Source of the DNA: Drosophila pseudoobscura
Taxonomy: Eukaryota > Arthropoda > Insecta > Diptera > Drosophilidae
Direction of reading: 5' to 3'
Length of the DNA stretch: 64,000 bases
NCBI RefSeq assembly: GCF_009870125.1
Contig: NC_046679.1
Location: 310,001 to 374,000, forward strand
Below the pieces are notes generated by a model, which had not been told where the DNA came from, searched no databases, and was given only the letters and a program-made list of their open reading frames with translations. Below are positions 1-12,569 of the stretch, in pieces. The number at the start of each line of letters is the position of its first letter. The first letter of the stretch is position 1. A program made the position numbers and the translations under genes.

Positions 1-3000
1 CAAAATGACATCCCAGCGTCGACCAGTACGAGGACAGTTCGAGCACAGGGACCTGCAGGATCAATAGATGAAGCATCAGATGAAGCGGCAGCGGAATCAG
101 GACAACAATCAAGCCCATTGAGCCGTGGCTGGTGTTTGGCGACTGGCGACCGGCAACGGGCGACTGTCGACTGCGTGCTTCACGGTTTATTGGTTCCATT
201 TCGCATGTGAAGTGCACCCGCACCCGAACCACCTTCTACCCCTTCCCCCATCTGGGCTAATTTGCAAGTAATATGCATATGTGCATGTGTGTGTGCGTGT
301 CCGTGGCATGTAAATTTCCCTGCGAAGAATGAAAAAGGGGTTCCCCTGGCCGGAGCGATTCCCCTTGTCGTGTTTGTTCGCTTTGGCGGTTTCTGGCTTT
401 AAAATTGGAAATTAGATTTGAAAATCCTTTCAGGTTTCTCCATCCTCCTTCGTTTCCTTTACTTTTTATTTACTTTTGCATATTAAGGTCACAATTTTGC
501 GCATTTCATTCTGTTTGTCTATTGGCCTTACCTTTGAAGATTCCGTTTTCATATCACGTGGCCGCCAAGCAATCCACTTTAGTCCTGTTGCGTCACCACC
601 ACCACCACCATCCCCATCCCCATTCCCATCAGCCAGTCCGCCTTCTGATGATCTCATGTTGTGGTTCCTCTGGCTCCTGGTTGCGGGCTCTTAAGTCGCT
701 GGGCAAACATGTTGCCAAATTGTATTTGTTGTGCAAATCTTTGATTTTTCAAGCGGTTTATCTCTGTCCGCACTGACAAATCAGAGAAAAGGATGATTCT
801 GCCGTAGGAATGGCATCCTTCAGAGCCAAAGAAAGTTGTTTATCGTGTAGCAGTTCAATTGTATTGCTGGATAGATTGGAAGCGTGTCCAGTGATGGCGG
901 TGGCATGGGGCAAAGACTCTGCCATTATGCAAATGGAATCGTGCGATAAGGACATGCGCAGGTAAGAACCAAGCCAGAAGAGAAACCCCCCAAATTGATT
1001 ATGATTATGATTGAGCGGCGCGCAAAAGTCAATAACAATAACATTATGCAGATGCAGATACAGATACGGATACAGTCGCCTCACAGTCACAGATCTCACA
1101 ATGGCAGCGGAACGAACAATGGACCAGGCCAGAGCGGAGCGGAGTCCCTGGCCGCGGGAGAGAGCGGCAAGCACTTAAAATTAATGGAAATGTGTAGCCA
1201 ACGACACAGAGAAATGAAATTTAAATAAAAACCCCGCGATGCTCAAGTGGTCTTCCCCCGATGCCGATGCTGTTGGCACTCCTCCTCTTCTCACTCTGTC
1301 GAAGCGTAAAATATTATGTCATTATCAAAAAGGGAACGCAATAAATTTCTCTGGACTCCGCGCGTTAGTCAAATTTCAGAGCAGGAAGACGGCGCGGCGG
1401 AAGAAGGAATTTTGAATTTACAATTAGCTGTGGATTCGTCGACTCGGGAGTGGTCGTCATGGTGTGTGGCAATTGATAAAGCTCAAGTGGCTGCTGCAGT
1501 GTCCTGTGGAGTCTCCTTTTGTGCGTTTTTTTCTGTTGGTTGCTTGTTCCACCTCACAGTCCACTGACGAGTGCCACTCAGACTGAAAGCTGGATTCGAA
1601 CTGAGATTTAGATTCCCTGAACCGAGGCAGGACCACCGCGGTGTTGTTATCTTGGATGTGGCATGCGTCGCGTCTCTTCTCAGGCATCTAATTACGCGGA
1701 GGACACCTCCGAGCAGTATATCTGAAGGCGCTGCGAGTGACATTCGTCGCGGGTTGCCTTGGTTGCTGCCCTTTTGGTCGGCTTCCTTTTCATTTCGGCC
1801 ACTCGAAGAGAGCCATGACTCGGAGGAATCCTCGAGTCATTAAGCCGCTGTAATTGTCGAGCGGGAGAACTTATCGGACGCGCCGCCTCAATAACCATAA
1901 ATATAGAGAAAGGAACTACACCCCCCGTAGTTTTTATTGCCTCGACTTTCACTTGATTTGCTTGTGTCAAAAGTTTTGGCCCACTCAATCTGGGGGATTG
2001 TTTATGGTCTGTCCCATCCTCCCTACGCTCTGGCCGCTCATTTCCGCAACCCATGGGAGGAAATGACGTTTTCTACGGCAAAATTTCGCAAAGTGACATA
2101 TATCACCTCGAATATGTGGCATCTTCCTACGTCCTCCTCCTCCGCCTCATCCTTCTCCTTCTTCTATCTCCAGCCTAACGTTCCACATATCCGCCTTTGG
2201 TTTTTCCCCTTGACTGCTCTTGGGTCCTGCTAGCTTCTTGAAAGCCCGATCCGATCCCAGTTTGTGGGATAAGTCGATTATGTGCGGAAATGAAAACCCA
2301 TAAAAATCCTTTCCTACGGTGATTAGCTAACATATTTTTATTTTCCATCGTCCTCAAGTCAACAAGCGAAAGGGGAGTGGATGCGAGACTCAGGGAAGCA
2401 ATTATTTATGAGAAATATTATTTATTATTTATTACTGTTGTTGCTGTTGTTGGTCTTCCTTTGTGAGTGTCCTTTTGAAATTGCTCCTCTGGCTGAGGTT
2501 GAGGTCCATTAAATTTGCGAGTGTTCGGGCCTTGCTCGGCCATTTATGAGGCTATGCATATGAAAAGAAGAGGGTCGACTTTAGATTGGGACTGCTAACA
2601 TCGTATAGTGCATACTCATGTGTGTGTTTATGAATTGGAAAATGGCTATGGAATGGAAAAGGAATATAAAGACATTTTCCTTGAAGAGAGCTGGAACCTT
2701 GTTCCTGTATAAATTAGTTATCTGAACGATGGTGAAAGAAAATAATTTAAAATTAAACAGTCCCCAGAAAAAACTTCATTATGATTCCCCAATTAAAAAT
2801 AAATTTTCCCAAAGTGCTCATCACAAGAAAACACAATTTCCCCTCCACTCATTTCGGACGATTTACCGCGGAAAAGTGGAATAATTTAAAAATTAGAGAA
2901 GACAAAAAATGTATTCACTTACCCGGAAATTTGCATAACTTGGCTGCAGGCAAATTGGCTTCCGACGCCAATCGTTGCGTCAGAAAAAAGATACAGAATG

Positions 3001-6000
3001 GCTGTAAAAAATGATGCAGATGCAACCACAGCGCCTGGCCTCCTGCCACCGCTGACAAATAATTGAAATCAATCAAAGTGGCAAAGGACTCTGGTGCTCT
3101 CCTCCCATCCCCCGCCAGACGCGTGTTGCAAACTAATCAAAATTCAATTTCATCTCTCCCCTGTACGAGTATCGGTCTCTCCATTAAAATCAAAATTCGC
3201 AAATGATGCGCATAATCAACTAAAAAGCGGAGAGCGGTGTTTCCCAGGCAGCGAACCGTGGAGGATAGGATCGGGATCGGAATCGGAATCTGTGTCCCTG
3301 TCCCTGTCCCTGTTCCTGTCCGACGACCTATTGATGGGTTAATTCGCCAACCGCCGCCGGTCCTCAGTTGGTGACAATTGAGAAATAGCCACACATTTGG
3401 CGGCTGCTGATGCTGCTGCCACAACATGTTTGCAAACATGCACCAACCTCTCCCTTTGTGGCGGTTGGTGTGCCAGCGGAGCGTATCAATAAATCCATTT
3501 AAAATTGCGTGCAGGCCGCGTGCTCTGCTCTGTGAACCCCCTGCCCAATCCCATTGAGGGGTCCATATCTGGAGTGTTTTGTCATTCTGGCTCGCATAAT
3601 GCAATGGGAATTATGGCTGCTTAGTGCTCGACAAACACTCTATCCCATACACACACGGATATTGATATTGAAAATAAATTGCCAGCGACAGCAAAACAAA
3701 AGCGCCAAAAAGACGTCACCAATTGACATCGATACCCTTGGTCCCGTCCCAGACCCTGTTCTAGTCCCTTTTCCGGCCAATACTCGTACCAGCAGCAACA
3801 GCAGCAGTGCTCTGCAACCCTCAATTTAAAATGCAAAATCAAAATCAGAGTAAATCAATTTCAGTTGCAAAAACATTCGCCGGGCACGTTCTCTTATCCA
3901 TTCCGTTCAGATTGGTCCCGCTAAGTCAGCCAATAAATCAAATTGCAAATTTTTTACTTTGATTCTCGTAGCCAGGAGAATATTATGCGCATATGGGAAG
4001 GCACACGGTGTATGGGAGACAGGATGCAGGACCTCATCTAGCCAAAGTCTAGTCTGTCTCCAGCACCTTCTCGGTTATTGTAATTTGTGCGAAATCCTTC
4101 AAATCCTGCACATTTATCAGGAATACGCGCCCATAAATCAGGACACATGCGTGCCAGATGAGATGGAGTATGAGGAGGAGGACTCTCAGTCTTGGAGGAG
4201 TGCGGAGGGTGTGGCAGATATCTTGCCGCAATTTCCATTTTAAAATGGGCCATAAAATCGTCGCCAGCTCTCCACGGGCGCGTCTAATTTGCACATTTGC
4301 ACTATTTTCCCCCACTTTTCCGCCTTTCCCTAGTCCCCACACTCCACTCGCATTGTTCTCGATTTTTTAATGTGGTTATTTATGCGGCCTGTTTATGATT
4401 TTATGTGCTTTCTATGCTAAACAGATCCTAAACTAAAGGTGACGTCATTTATCATGCACGACATTCGTCGGAATGGTGTGGCTTGGGGGCGTGGCAGGGA
4501 ACTCTCGGCAGCAAAAGAATCCGCGTATAGATAATTATGAATTATTATCTCGAAGGATAATTGGGACGAGTGGGACTCACTGGGATTCGGGATTACAATA
4601 AATTAATCCACTAATGGGAAAATGAACAAAAGTAGTGTTAGATGTGCATTTGTTTCAGGATTCACTGTAGTAGATACACGTCCATAGTCTAACTATTCAA
4701 TCGGACCTGCTTCTATTTGACTTCTAAGCCTTCAACCATTTTCTGAACCTTCTCTTCAATTCCTCTCATTTCTTATGAATCAGAGCTTTTCCCTTTTCAC
4801 TGACAAAAGGCTTTGAATCGACTGAATTTTCTAGTGAATTTGTGGATAATTCTGCTCCAATCTTTTAGCCATCTGCTGAACTTCCACTCAGGAATGTCAA
4901 GTCAATGGGAAACTTGGCTTGGCTTTCAACCCGTTGCAATGTCGTTACGCAAATGCTTTTAATAATTTAGGGAAAATGCAAACGTCCGACTCTGGCTGGC
5001 CACATTACACATTACGTTCATAGATGTTCATACATATACGGATATTTAGATAAGTATTTACGAGTTTCCCGTCATGTTGTCAATATCAATTTGGCAATGA
5101 CACACGCAGGCACCCGCTCAACCCGTCCACTATCCGCTTCAACCCCTGCAAAAGGAAGCGTCGGTTGGAGACCAGTCCGAGACGACGCAACAAATCGCTG
5201 CAAATTACATTCATAAAATTTTATCACCTAATATCGGAAATGGATTCCTTGTTGTCCGGACGAGCCACCAGACTAATGGCCAGCGTCTGACCCGACGCCC
5301 GACAAAGGAACAGCAGCTCTCAACCAAGAAAAGTGGAGGCACCATCTGGGGCAGTGAGTGAAAGCTGCCACCGAAGTAGTTGTGGCAATTGCAGGGATTG
5401 AGAAAAGGGGTTGGCAGTGCCATTTGATGTCTCTGGTCGGTCATAAGCACTCATAATTTCATTATTATGGAGTGACAAGTACTCATCGGTCCGGCATTAT
5501 GGAAATGGCCTCTCCAATGGGCACTTTGCGTGACCATTTCGAGGGTTCGCAATGGAGGGTTGATGGAATTTTAAGGTACTGTGACTAATGCCACGGACCG
5601 TGCACTGTGAACTGCTCCTAATTACCTTGAATTATTTGCCTAATTTTCCAGGGATGCGGCATTGCCAGGGCGATGATTCATCTAGCCAGCAGATTGGATC
5701 CCTCACGGGCCGAGGACAGCATTCAATCATGCCAACTGTTGCCATCACTCAAGCTCAATCAGTCCGGCATTCGCTCTTCGGGCTTCTGTCTTCCATGGCG
5801 ACGGAAGGGTAAGGCGGACACTAAGGCTGAGGGGGCAACTGTACGAGTAATAAATGAAAACGAGAGCATTGGATTACATAACGCCAGAACGCCCTTTCTA
5901 TGTCTGAATCTAACCCCACTCCCTAGGGTAGTCCGTCACTTTGGTCAGCGAATCGGGATTATGGAGCACATGAGTGCGGTCTAACCGCAGAAGGGTCCAC

Positions 6001-9000
6001 GGAAGGACTCCCCCGGAGGTTGAGATGGAGTTGGAGATGAAAAGCGTGCAACCGCAAAACAGCTCTTAGGGCATCTCCGAGCTCTAAGCTCTGGGTAACC
6101 GGTTGATTACTGGGATCTCGAATTAATCAAGCAGGGAATCGTAATAAGTGTGTGCTAATACTGACTTGCACATTTGCCGGGTTAACCTAGAACAAGAGGG
6201 AGACTTCTTCTAATTGCCCGAGAAAGGAATCGATGGAAAGGGACAAGTCTCCCTTTCCCGATACTCAAACACTCCAAAGGTTTCAACAAATTACAACTTT
6301 CAATCAATGCAATTTCCGAAATAAAGAAAAACACAAAGAAATCTATCAAAACCATAACCAGCACACCCTTGAGCAGACCTTCACCCTCGCAAAAACTACA
6401 GGATAGCAAGGGTATGCCCTGTTTAGAAGAGAAGAGTGCACTTAAGAGTTGCATACAGTTTTGATGAAAATTGCAGACTTTTTAAGACATTTTATGCATA
6501 TCTATACGAATATAGTTGCCTTAACTGACCTAAAGATACCTTTGCCATATATCATGTGCCATACGAAAGGTCTATTCTGACAGGCAACATGAGAGAGGAC
6601 CAACATCCTGAGTATCAATCGTTCGACTGTGCTACCTCCCTAATCCTCCCCTGGACACGCAGCCATAAATTATCGGAATTTGGGGCATAAATCAAGACTG
6701 AAAGGACCACAAGTAGTCACATATTGGCAGCATATAAACTTTTCACTTTTCAATATTTGCTCGGACATCATCTTTTGTCTGGTTGCGGGTCCGGCTGCTG
6801 GTTTGGTTTATGCGTTTGATTCGTTTGACATATTGAAGTGGTCAAGCCTGAATCACCCACCACTCAGTGGGAGGGAGTTCCAGCGGGCGGTGGGTCAAAG
6901 TGAGGGGGCGTTTCCGAGTTTTTCGAGTAAAGGAACCAGGGCAAAGTTAATTGATTAACGACAAGAATTGTTGAAAACTGGAACAGCCCACGCGAAGCCA
7001 GAGGAAGCCGTAGGTAAAACTGTTTATCTGTCGGTACACATCGAAGATTTGCACAATTTCCACGTTGATTTGTAGCCATTGTCCGGCGCAAATTGTCCAG
7101 TACAAGGAGAGGCATTGTTGGCCTCCTTCGGCCTCATGTGGAGAGGCAGCAGATTCTGAGACTTTTTCTTTGTTGCAAATTGATTGGAATTTTATGAGCG
7201 CTGTACCTGGTCTTCTGGTGCTTCTCTGGTCAAGCCTTTGCCAGGACATAGTCCCGAGGGTGGATTCAACCACTCACTAAAACGTTCCCCCTCCGCTCAG
7301 AATCCCACTATCATCCACTTATACTTATTTATGCTTTTAATAAGCAGCATGACATGCTCTGCAAATGTCAAACCTCGGCTGTCATTCAAATGTAACATTT
7401 CTCCCCCTTATTCACTCTGCATTCAGGACTCATGCACAGGATGTGCTTGATTACTTGACGTCTACTCTCTCGCCTGGTGTAGCCCATGTATTAATGAAGG
7501 AAATAAATTTAATTTTGGCAATTAATGCCTGCCACAGTCCACTGGGGGTCTCGGTCTTTCCTCTGGAAGCAGAGAGAGAGAGAAAGACACAGTAAGCATC
7601 AGATGTCAGCACTCCTCTAAACCATATCATCGTCCTAGCAATCTGTCGGTTTATGTTTATCATTATTGACTCGTGAATAGTTTCCCCAATATTCGCCCAG
7701 CGCCAGAGCGTAGTCTGGGGTCCGGACAACATTCCGTAATCAAATATCGTCGCTGCTCCTTTCACTTTCACATTCAGTAAATTTTCGCAAATTGCAATAA
7801 AAATGGTAGAGAACGCGACTGAGGGCGGGCGGAGGTAACGACGTTCCCTTGCCCCGAGGGTTGGCAACGCTTAGTCACCATTCTCATCATCATCTACTCG
7901 ATGATTTTCATCTCATTGGTACGTAATTTTGTTGGCCCCTGGGCAGCTTATTGGATTCTTCGAGTGATACCTTAAGGCTCTTTATGAGTTCCTATCGAGG
8001 AGCAGCTATCAAAGCGGGCACTCCTGGTCATTGAGTTCTTCCACTTTTCAGTTATTGAGCAAAGGAACGTTTCACGATTCGGGTCTTTATTGTTCCTAGT
8101 CTGGAGCTGGGCCACTTCAAAGACTTCAAACCTGTCAGACCTGTCCTTGACGGGCGTTAGGTGTGAAGTCTCTCATCTCCCTGTTATTTCACATACTCTC
8201 AATTAGCGATGGAACAAGAATCAAAGAGGAATTTCCACCTCAAAGGGAAAGCGGTGGAAACTCAGCTAATAACCTGATTAGAGATTAGGAGGAAGCACCC
8301 CGAACCGAAGCTTAATTAAATGGTACGGTGGAGTCCAGGGACTTTCCACATGTGAAAGTGAAGCCACACAAAGGAGCAACAATTTCCATTTTCCCCGACT
8401 CGTGTGTCGCGGTTTACAGACTCAACCGACTTTCGCTCTTTTCGCTTCTGCCTGCCCTGCGGCAGGCCGCACAAAAAGGATAATGTTTCACTGGTCCTCG
8501 GCCCTGTTACTGGTCCTGTATTTCACATATATCTATTACACTCGACTGAAGCTGACCCTAAGGCAGAGGGAAACTGCATAGCGAATGGCGGATATCGAAG
8601 GGTGGCTAGCGATTAGTTGAGTCCAGAGTCCCAGAGTCCATCAATGGCACATCAAACTGTCCGAGCAATAACAACAATGGAACCATTCAATCAGCGAGCA
8701 TAAAAACATAAAGAGATTTTAATTTTTTGATTATGTTCTCCCCCGACTTCTTCCTGTCCCATGTCCAGGACATGCGTGTGTGTCCCTGCGCTCCCAGGGG
8801 GAACTTTTCCATCTTCGCCATTGTGAAAATCGTTAATCAATGAACTTCGTGCGTGCCCATCGAACGTCCCCCTTGGAAGGACCGACCCTTGGTCACTTCG
8901 AGCTCATTTGTGCGCTTAGCATAATAAAAAAATCAACATCGATGAGTAGTTGGCCGGAAAAACCAAGTTGATTAAATTTCAATGTCGATGTCGTGTCGGG

Positions 9001-11740
9001 AATTGAGCAGGAACTGGACCAGAGCCCGGACTCCAGTCTTTGCTTTGATTACAGGGTAATGCGACGTAATTTCGATTTAAGTAATTTCCTGCTTTACCAT
9101 TCGTGCATAGAGAGTGATATGCCGTTGGATCTGGGTCTTGCAAACCGATAATTGGAGTCAATCAAGGAAATGGGAGTGGGGCGAAGAACTTGATTACTTA
9201 TAGGTCTTTAGTTCTTAAAGCTTAGACTGTTTCATTAAGCGGTTCCTTTGCCGTTCCTTTGTGATTAGTTATAGTTTAATTACGATGTCCTCAAGTTGTT
9301 CTCCTATAGACTGCCTATTCCAGCGGATCCTTAGCGTTGCTGCCTTCCCTGGTTGGAAATGGGCTGTTCTGGCCCACCTCCTTACGCTCAATTTAACATT
9401 CGAATGCAATTTAGAGAATCCTTCTCCAGGCATTTCTCTCAGCGAACAACAAAAGACAAATCATTCCTATTAATTCCGCACTCGTGGAATGTTTCATTAC
9501 CAGTTACTCCCTCCACACGCATCCACATCCACATCCATATGGATATTTGGGTTGTACGAGTATGCCTCCTTTTATGTGGATGGATTTGGATGCTTTGCTT
9601 ACTTTTAATTTGCCTTCGCTGCCTTATTACGTTCATTCATATGCAAATCGCTGGACTGTAACACAACAATGCCATGAAGAGGGAAAAGTCACTGGAAATG
9701 TAAAGGAAAATGTAAGGGGAAATGGAAGAGGTTGCTCCCATTGTTGATCCCTGAGCGATTAAAAGAAAACTTCAACTGCTCGACGGGCAAATGCTTAGCA
9801 TATGAAAGCAGTCCTGGCAGCATCTTAAAGTGCCGGCAAAAAGGAGGAGGCTAAGGGGATTTTCACCTTGTTACCCAAAAATATACATATATGTACCAGG
9901 GAATGTGTGTAGCGAGCATTATAAAGTCCTCGTGGGGTGGTGTTTGATGTATTCGCTCGGTTTCTCCCACCCCTCACGCTAGTCGCTTTCTGGGGTTGGT
10001 TCTGCCTGCGCTGACTGTACTCGAAAATATCGCTGAGTGTACCAGCATCGTCGTATCCCATATCAAACCTGAATGAATCGCTTCCGCTTTCCGCGACTGT
10101 TGGACGGCATGTGGTGGCCCCTGGCCTGCTTTATAGGGCTACATACATTATAATTTTCCAACTTCAATTCAAATTCCGAATTGTATCGTTTCCATTTCCC
10201 ATTCTCCATTTTACCTCCCACCCCACCCCATGATTATTGTTTTGCATTCGCTTTGTTTGGTGAAACAATTAATGTTATTTGCATAGTTGGTGGGTCGCAG
10301 GGTCTCATGGCAGGGAGAAAGGTCTGGAGGTCCGCATGTGGTCCAATTTAGAACGTTTTGTTGGTGGTCCCTGTCTCCGCCTGCGGCACTCAGTCCTTTC
10401 TCGTTAACTGGTCCTTTCGCTTTGGCTTTGGTGTTGGCTTTGTCTCTGGCTATCAAATTTTGTTTGACTTTCAAAATCTGCTCAAGGAGGGCGATGCGAC
10501 AGGGAGCCCCTGTAAGTGTCTGGCTGACAGCTTCAAGTGGTCCTTCTTCTTCTCATCCTCCAACTTTAGCTCTATTTTCCTACTCCCCAAGTTTTCCGCA
10601 TTATCTCGAGTGCTGCGTGCTAATGTGCAAAAACTGTCGGAATTGAGCAACTATGCAACTCTCGAACCCGTGGAGGTAGACGTGGACGGGGACGAGAGCC
10701 ACTTGAGGTCTTGGGAAAGTTGCCAAAAGGCGCATATCAGAGCACACATACACACATGTGGCAACACTGCTCTCACCTTATTTATTTGTTTCCTTGGCCA
10801 AATGACACGAATTTGTCATCTTGGTACAGTCCCCAGTCCACAGTCCCACCCCTTGTGGGATGTGGAATGTGAGATTCTCTCACATATGTCGCTGTTTGTT
10901 TAGCCACACCCTCCCGGACAGAACCTGGGGCGCTCTTTTTGTTTGCTCAGCAGTTGAAAAGTTCAATTAGAAATGTTTCGGATTGGAAAAGCGCTACAAA
11001 ATGCTATATAATTAAGTTTTTCATATGCAAATTTGCCCCACCGCCCTTTGTGTAATTGGAATTAAATATTCTTTTTATTGCGGGACCTGTTTGGCCCGAG
11101 GCCCTGACCCGTATCCTGACCCAGTGGCCCACACAAATATTATTCCATCTTCCACTCCCCGTATCGTGGCCTCACTCGCGCTCGGTCGCGTTATTTCCAG
11201 TGTAACTCTGAAGTTTTCAATTGAATGAACAGATCTTAACCTCATAAAACTTATCATAATTCTGGCACTGTACCTGCTGTCAAACTAGGTAAACCGGAAG
11301 GAACCCGTCGACGTAACGTTCAGCGGCAGCGAATTGCAATAATTTTGTTGTATTTTAATTTGTTCAACAGCATGTTGCTAATTTCTAATAAATATCGAAA
11401 ATGGATTGAAGAGTGCCTGGTCCTCGTCATACGCGGGGGTTGTTCTTGGCATATGCAAATTTCGGAATAATAATTTTCGCATAAAGTGAAAGTCTGAATA
11501 TTCTTACACCACGTGCATGATTATAGCTAGATGGAGAGATGACGATATTATGGCTGGCATATTAAAAAAGATTCAGAGTTCAGCTCACTGGGACCTGGTG
11601 GGACTCTCATATTTGGTGGACACGTGCGGGGTCCCTTCTCTAAGCACCGTTCAGCTTGGTACTGCCGCATCTGGGTTTCAAAAGAAGAATTAAGCAACCT
11701 GCGTTGCAGTTCAATGCAAAAACTAGACATCGATTGAACG
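1..11740. other. Non-coding stretch, no supportable gene
   Basis: Open frames here are short or built from low-complexity sequence, and none shows a signal peptide, a known domain or a credible chain of splice sites. Visible content is AT-rich intergenic or intronic DNA with scattered CA/GT tracts, a few pyrimidine-rich patches and TACATA-type short repeats. It may be intergenic or an intron of a gene starting outside the window; the sequence does not decide. Confidence 0.6.
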
Positions 11741-11746
11741 AATGCT

Positions 11747-11953
11747 TTAATAAAATGTATACCAGACAGGAAAAAAACATGGATACATGGGCGTTACACA
11801 AGTCCATTTTCCGCTGAAAATGGAATATACCCCTAACTCTTTTGGAGAATCGGGTCTACTACCTAACTCGGCAGTGAGGAAACAAATACTGCTATAGCTA
11901 ACATGCATGAGAACCGTTACAAGACTTGCAAATGCGATGCTGCTCGGACCCAT
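11747..11953 (-). CDS. Candidate small secreted peptide, 68 aa (unrecognised)
   Basis: A complete ATG-to-TAA frame starts 52 bp below the poly(A) signal of the upstream three-exon gene and has the same orientation. The first ~28 residues are mostly hydrophobic and could be a signal peptide ending before ELGS. That would leave a mature peptide of about 40 residues with two cysteines spaced C-x6-C near the C-terminus (CVTPMYPCF). On the minus strand a TATATTT sits about 27 bases before a CTCAGG initiator-like sequence, and the start context is AACACATGG. An internal intron from a GTAGTAG donor to a TTTTCAG acceptor (about 49 bp) is conceivable and would give a shorter product. I do not recognise the family; it may be a chance frame. 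Confidence 0.33.
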   Translation of the reverse strand: MGPSSIAFASLVTVLMHVSYSSICFLTAELGSRPDSPKELGVYSIFSGKWTCVTPMYPCFFPVWYTFY

Positions 11954-12004
11954 GTGTTAGTGTTAATGCCTGAGTGTGGAATGCAACAGAGAAATATACA
12001 TACA

Positions 12005-12010
12005 TTTATT
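12005..12010 (-). terminator. Poly(A) signal AATAAA of the 12.1-12.5 kb gene
   Basis: TTTATT on the plus strand reads AATAAA on the minus strand, about 130 bases downstream of the TGA stop of the three-exon gene, a normal 3' UTR length for a small fly gene. Confidence 0.6.
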
Positions 12011-12137
12011 GATACATGGGCTACACGATTTTACATGAATTCTGCACCAAAATGAACCGCAAAAGTATGCTTCAAACGCATTCTACAGAGTGCACAGTCG
12101 CGCCTTAAGTTAAGTGGAGACCTCGACGAAACGGGTG

Positions 12138-12536
12138 TCAGTTAAAAATCTTCATGCGCCTCGGTTTTCTGGAATGCTGATTCTGCTTTCTTCCGCCAAA
12201 AGCCATTCTACGGACGTGTCGTTTCGTATAATTATCCGCCTGGTGAGAAGGTATGGATTCATTTAAGATTTCATGAATGGAGGAATACAAGACCTACCGT
12301 GGTTAGAATATCAAAATGCTCCGAGCTGGAATGACGGATTGGAATCCCAGAATGTGTGTGGGAGTCAAAGTCCTCAACGGAAGAGCTCTTTTCCTAATGA
12401 TACGCGAATGAGGTGTACTCTCTTGATATACTAGAGGAGAATGACAGGGTACCTGGCTTACCTCGGTTTCGGTTTCTTCTGCCATGGATGTCAGAAGAAA
12501 ACTCAGCACAACTAGCACCAGAAAGAAGCTCCCCAT
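12138..12536 (-). CDS. Three-exon gene for a 90-aa secreted basic protein (unrecognised)
   Basis: Exons are 12462-12536, 12298-12393 and 12138-12239; introns are 68 and 57 bp and both phase 0. Donors are GAG|GTAAGC and ACG|GTAGGT; acceptors are ATTAG and ACCAG behind pyrimidine-containing tracts. Exon lengths are 75, 96 and 102 bases, all multiples of three, and the joined frame is open to TGA. Residues 1-18 form a strong signal peptide (MGSFFLVLVVLSFLLTSM), followed by an acidic patch, a Ser/His-rich middle and a very basic C-terminal exon (HVRRMAFGGRKQ, SRKPRRMKIFN). There is no cysteine. Dibasic KR and RR sites could be processed by furin-like proteases. AATAAA follows 130 bases downstream. 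I do not recognise the family; a seminal, neuropeptide-like or antimicrobial role would be guesswork. The chance of three exons joining in frame makes a real gene likely. Confidence 0.75.
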
Positions 12537-12569
12537 CCTGTCTGCTTCGCTCGACTCAACCACTACAAG

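Noticed and set aside
10358..10903. 181-residue plus-strand frame
   Set aside because: Starts at a non-ATG codon and opens with a compositional FGFGVGF run; no family resemblance.
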